A stretch of DNA of 59,100 nt from Gammaproteobacteria bacterium (GTDB lineage Bacteria; Pseudomonadota; Gammaproteobacteria; Steroidobacterales; Rariloculaceae): positions 1 to 59,100 of the forward strand of contig PKRJ01000019.1 of the NCBI GenBank assembly GCA_017577365.1, given 5' to 3'. A program made the translations under genes and the position numbers. Each line of letters starts with the position of its first letter. Positions within the stretch are counted from its first letter, which is position 1. Shown here in pieces: positions 57,292 to 59,100 of the stretch. The notes under the pieces were generated by a model that saw only the letters and a program-made list of their open reading frames with translations, ran no database searches and was not told where the DNA came from.

Positions 57292-58632
57292 ACTGAAAAT
57301 ATCGTCCTCCGTGGGCGCCTGCATGTCCTTCTCCCAGTACTTCCGCCAGATCTGCGCCCACGGCCGCCCGAACATGTCGGGCACCTCGTACTCGATCACG
57401 CGGCCCGGCGTCACCGGGGTCGCCGTCCCGTCGATCGGGAAGAACGTCTGGATGCATTCGGTGTAGACGTACGGCGATGCCTCGGGCGCAGCAAAGTCCG
57501 CGGTCTTGATTAGCTTCCGGATGATGCGCACCGGCTCGACCAGTGCCTCCGGATCGTACAGGATCGCCTCGTGATTCAGCCCCAGGAACTTGCCGTCGCC
57601 GTCGCGTATCGGCGTGTAGATCTCGATCGACTGCATCGCATTCGAGTGCTCGAACGCGGCATGTGACTTCCAGCCGAGGATATTCGACGTCCACGTGATC
57701 AGCGTGTCGCCGTCCCAGAAGCCGATCGTCTCGCCGTACCAGCGCGGCACCTGCTCGCTCAAGTACGGCACGGCGCCGTCCATCTTGAACTCGCGCCCGA
57801 CGTGAATGTTCGTGATGAAGTTCAGCGCGCCGCTCGCGAGGATCTGCACGAGCTGAGGCGTCACGAGGATGTAGTGATCGTAAGCCGCCCACTCGTGCCA
57901 GCGACGCAGGAAACCTTCCGGCCAGCAGAACTGCGAAGGCCACATCGGCTTGTTCGTGTGGCCGTGATGATAGGCCTCCTGCACGACGCGAGTCTGATAC
58001 TCCTCCGTGAGCAGCGACAGCACTGTCGGCACCTGCACGTGGCGCATGTGCAACCAGTGCTCGTTGTCCGGAATGAAGCGCGGCTGGCGATAGACGCCGT
58101 TCCACTCGTCGCCCGGCACCGTGGCGTATGTGTACTCCGTCGGGCCGCCGCGGCGGCGCGTCTCCTCGAGCAGCGCTTCGTAGTGCTCCTGGGCCGTCTT
58201 GAACGGATAGGGGCTTACGATCGACTCGCGAGGATAGTCTCGATCGCAGTGGCCCCAAGGCGCGGTGCGCGGCGGGTCGCTGCCCATGAGGTCTCCGTTC
58301 ATACCGGTCCAGAGACCTTCGATCGCGAACGGACTGTTGCAGCGGAAGTAGCGCGGATCGCTCCACAGGTGCCGATCCGCGTAGAAATCCTTCGTCGTGA
58401 AGAGATCCACCGGAAGCGGCTCGATGCCCGGCGGTGTTTCGCCGCCCTGCGCCAGGCCGATGAACCCGTTCCGCGACATCGAGGCGCCGACCGGCTCGAA
58501 CTGATTGATGTCATGCTCGAGCGGCGCCGCGCGACCGACGCTGACGAAACCGATCTCCGCGGCCTGCTGCGCGTTCGCAGCAGTGCCGGCGACCGAAAGC
58601 AGAGCTATCGCGACCCGCAAGCTTTGCTTCAC
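57283..58632 (-). CDS. Secreted DPRY-x-RCNSP-family protein, full length
   Basis: 449 residues with a Sec signal (cleavage near ANAQQA). Domain 1 (about 70-270): LPVDLFTTKDFYADRHLWSD, PRYFRCNSP, DPPRTAPWGHCDRDYPRESI, VSPYPFKTAQEHYEALLEE, CWPEGFLRRW. Domain 2 (about 275-430): GETIGFWDGDTLITWTSNIL, IEIYTPIRDGDG, GLNHEAILYDPEALVEPVRI, and a C-terminal DDIFSFE. The GFWDGDTL block is shared with the 48031-49065 protein. I do not recognise a named family or catalytic motif. First gene of the four-gene operon that includes an MBL hydrolase and an esterase. Confidence 0.75.
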   Translation of the reverse strand: MKQSLRVAIALLSVAGTAANAQQAAEIGFVSVGRAAPLEHDINQFEPVGASMSRNGFIGLAQGGETPPGIEPLPVDLFTTKDFYADRHLWSDPRYFRCNSPFAIEGLWTGMNGDLMGSDPPRTAPWGHCDRDYPRESIVSPYPFKTAQEHYEALLEETRRRGGPTEYTYATVPGDEWNGVYRQPRFIPDNEHWLHMRHVQVPTVLSLLTEEYQTRVVQEAYHHGHTNKPMWPSQFCWPEGFLRRWHEWAAYDHYILVTPQLVQILASGALNFITNIHVGREFKMDGAVPYLSEQVPRWYGETIGFWDGDTLITWTSNILGWKSHAAFEHSNAMQSIEIYTPIRDGDGKFLGLNHEAILYDPEALVEPVRIIRKLIKTADFAAPEASPYVYTECIQTFFPIDGTATPVTPGRVIEYEVPDMFGRPWAQIWRKYWEKDMQAPTEDDIFSFE

Positions 58633-58700
58633 GGCTCCCCCTCCCCGCGAGTCTCACGAAGTATGACACGGACTGCCGCCGAGCCGACGGGAGTCCCCTT
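58633..58700. promoter_or_regulatory. Upstream region of the four-gene operon
   Basis: 68 bases between the first operon gene and the frameshifted small gene. It contains a purine-rich ribosome site (GGGGAGGGGGAG on the minus strand) directly before the ATG at 58632. I see no clear promoter elements. Confidence 0.4.
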
Positions 58701-59011
58701 CTAGGCTAGATTCGCAATTTTCCCACGATCAGCTGCTTCCGGTCTCGACAACACTTGGAGTCGGATCGGGGCGCTGCCACCGTGGTCTCCGAGGAGATTG
58801 GTAATCGCCAAACCGCCAACGCCCCAGAGGGCCCAGATGACTATGCCCCCAAGAGTATCAAGAGGAAGCTCTTCCTTCTTGAGCTCGACGACGTGCGCTG
58901 AGCCTTCCAGGTCGGCTAGGGGCAGCGCTGCGGCGCTCCGGAGGAGGTATACGACAGGGCCTTAAGTATGATCAACCCCGCGTAGCAGCCAGCAACGCGC
59001 CTGGGTCCCAT
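58701..59011 (-). pseudogene. Frameshifted small membrane protein
   Basis: An ATG at 59011 opens a frame encoding GPRRVAGCYAGLIILKALSY that stops at 58916. From about 58961 another frame reads on with good coding character: LADLEGSAHVVELKKEELPL, then DTLGGIVIWALWGVGGLAITNLLGD, ending at TAG 58701, but it lacks its own start codon. Together they look like one ~100-residue membrane protein split by a frameshift. No family recognised. From 59012 to the window end I see no gene. The base composition here is less GC-rich than the rest of the window. Confidence 0.4.
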
Positions 59012-59100
59012 GCCTCAGTGGAGCCAGAAGCGCCTTTTGCGAAACAGCTCTTTTGCAACGGTCTCTCCCCAGCGTAACCTCAGGCCGCGCAAGTGAACTC

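Noticed and set aside
1..59100. CRISPR arrays, tRNA or rRNA genes, insertion sequences, prophage or integron features
   Set aside because: No direct-repeat arrays other than the coding 33-bp repeats, no transposase or integrase motifs and no RNA-gene signatures seen on either strand.

Overview
The window is about 59 kb of high-GC DNA, densely coded on both strands, with no tRNA, rRNA, CRISPR array, transposase or phage gene that I could see. The gene content points to a gammaproteobacterium, probably an uncultured environmental one: an RlmJ methyltransferase, a RelA-type (p)ppGpp synthetase with a degenerate hydrolase domain, SlyD with a His-rich tail, an entericidin-like lipoprotein, a TorF-type porin, a PEP-CTERM remnant, and a TonB receptor next to a DUF6152 protein. 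Both window edges look irregular: a truncated batD on the left and a frameshifted small membrane protein on the right.

Layout. 1-6.6 kb (minus): PDZ protein, MoxR ATPase, DUF58, DUF4381, BatA and a BatB-BatC fusion in one tightly overlapping operon, followed by a broken batD. 6.6-11.6 kb: penicillin acylase, a PEP-CTERM gene remnant, an SMP-30-like lipoprotein, and an OxyR-like LysR regulator that lacks the peroxidatic cysteine. 11.7-15.8 kb: beta-carbonic anhydrase plus SulP transporter (a likely inorganic-carbon pair), a TorF-type porin, and a TauE/SafE exporter. 16-21.8 kb: a flavocytochrome of the p-cresol methylhydroxylase/vanillyl-alcohol oxidase type with its cytochrome c, a deleted acetyltransferase, an acyl-CoA ligase and an alpha-methylacyl-CoA racemase. 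21.7-28.8 kb: DNase-I-fold hydrolase, ChrR-type bicupin, creatininase-family hydrolase, S9 peptidase, and a phosphate-type porin behind a tandem Pho-box-like array. 29-34 kb: a receiver-GGDEF diguanylate cyclase and housekeeping genes (rlmJ, qptR, slyD, dacB).

34-41.7 kb (plus): secreted oxidative genes. These are a Tat-exported aldo/keto reductase, a Tat-exported carotenoid/stilbene oxygenase, one single and one tandem NTF2-like secreted protein, and a PQQ-type sugar dehydrogenase, then a YbhN-type flippase. 41.7-47.9 kb: two overlapping tiny genes, an AraC regulator, relA, an MmcQ-like protein and an Old Yellow Enzyme with a divergent LysR regulator.

48-58.6 kb (minus): an accessory uptake/hydrolysis region. 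It has an AraC regulator, a TonB receptor, a DUF6152 protein and a secreted protein, followed upstream by a four-gene operon. That operon holds two paralogues of an unrecognised secreted family (one missing an internal domain of about 165 residues), an MBL-fold hydrolase and a secreted alpha/beta hydrolase. A hendecad-repeat coiled-coil gene lies between the two parts. This is the best candidate for an undescribed catabolic system; its substrate cannot be read from the sequence.
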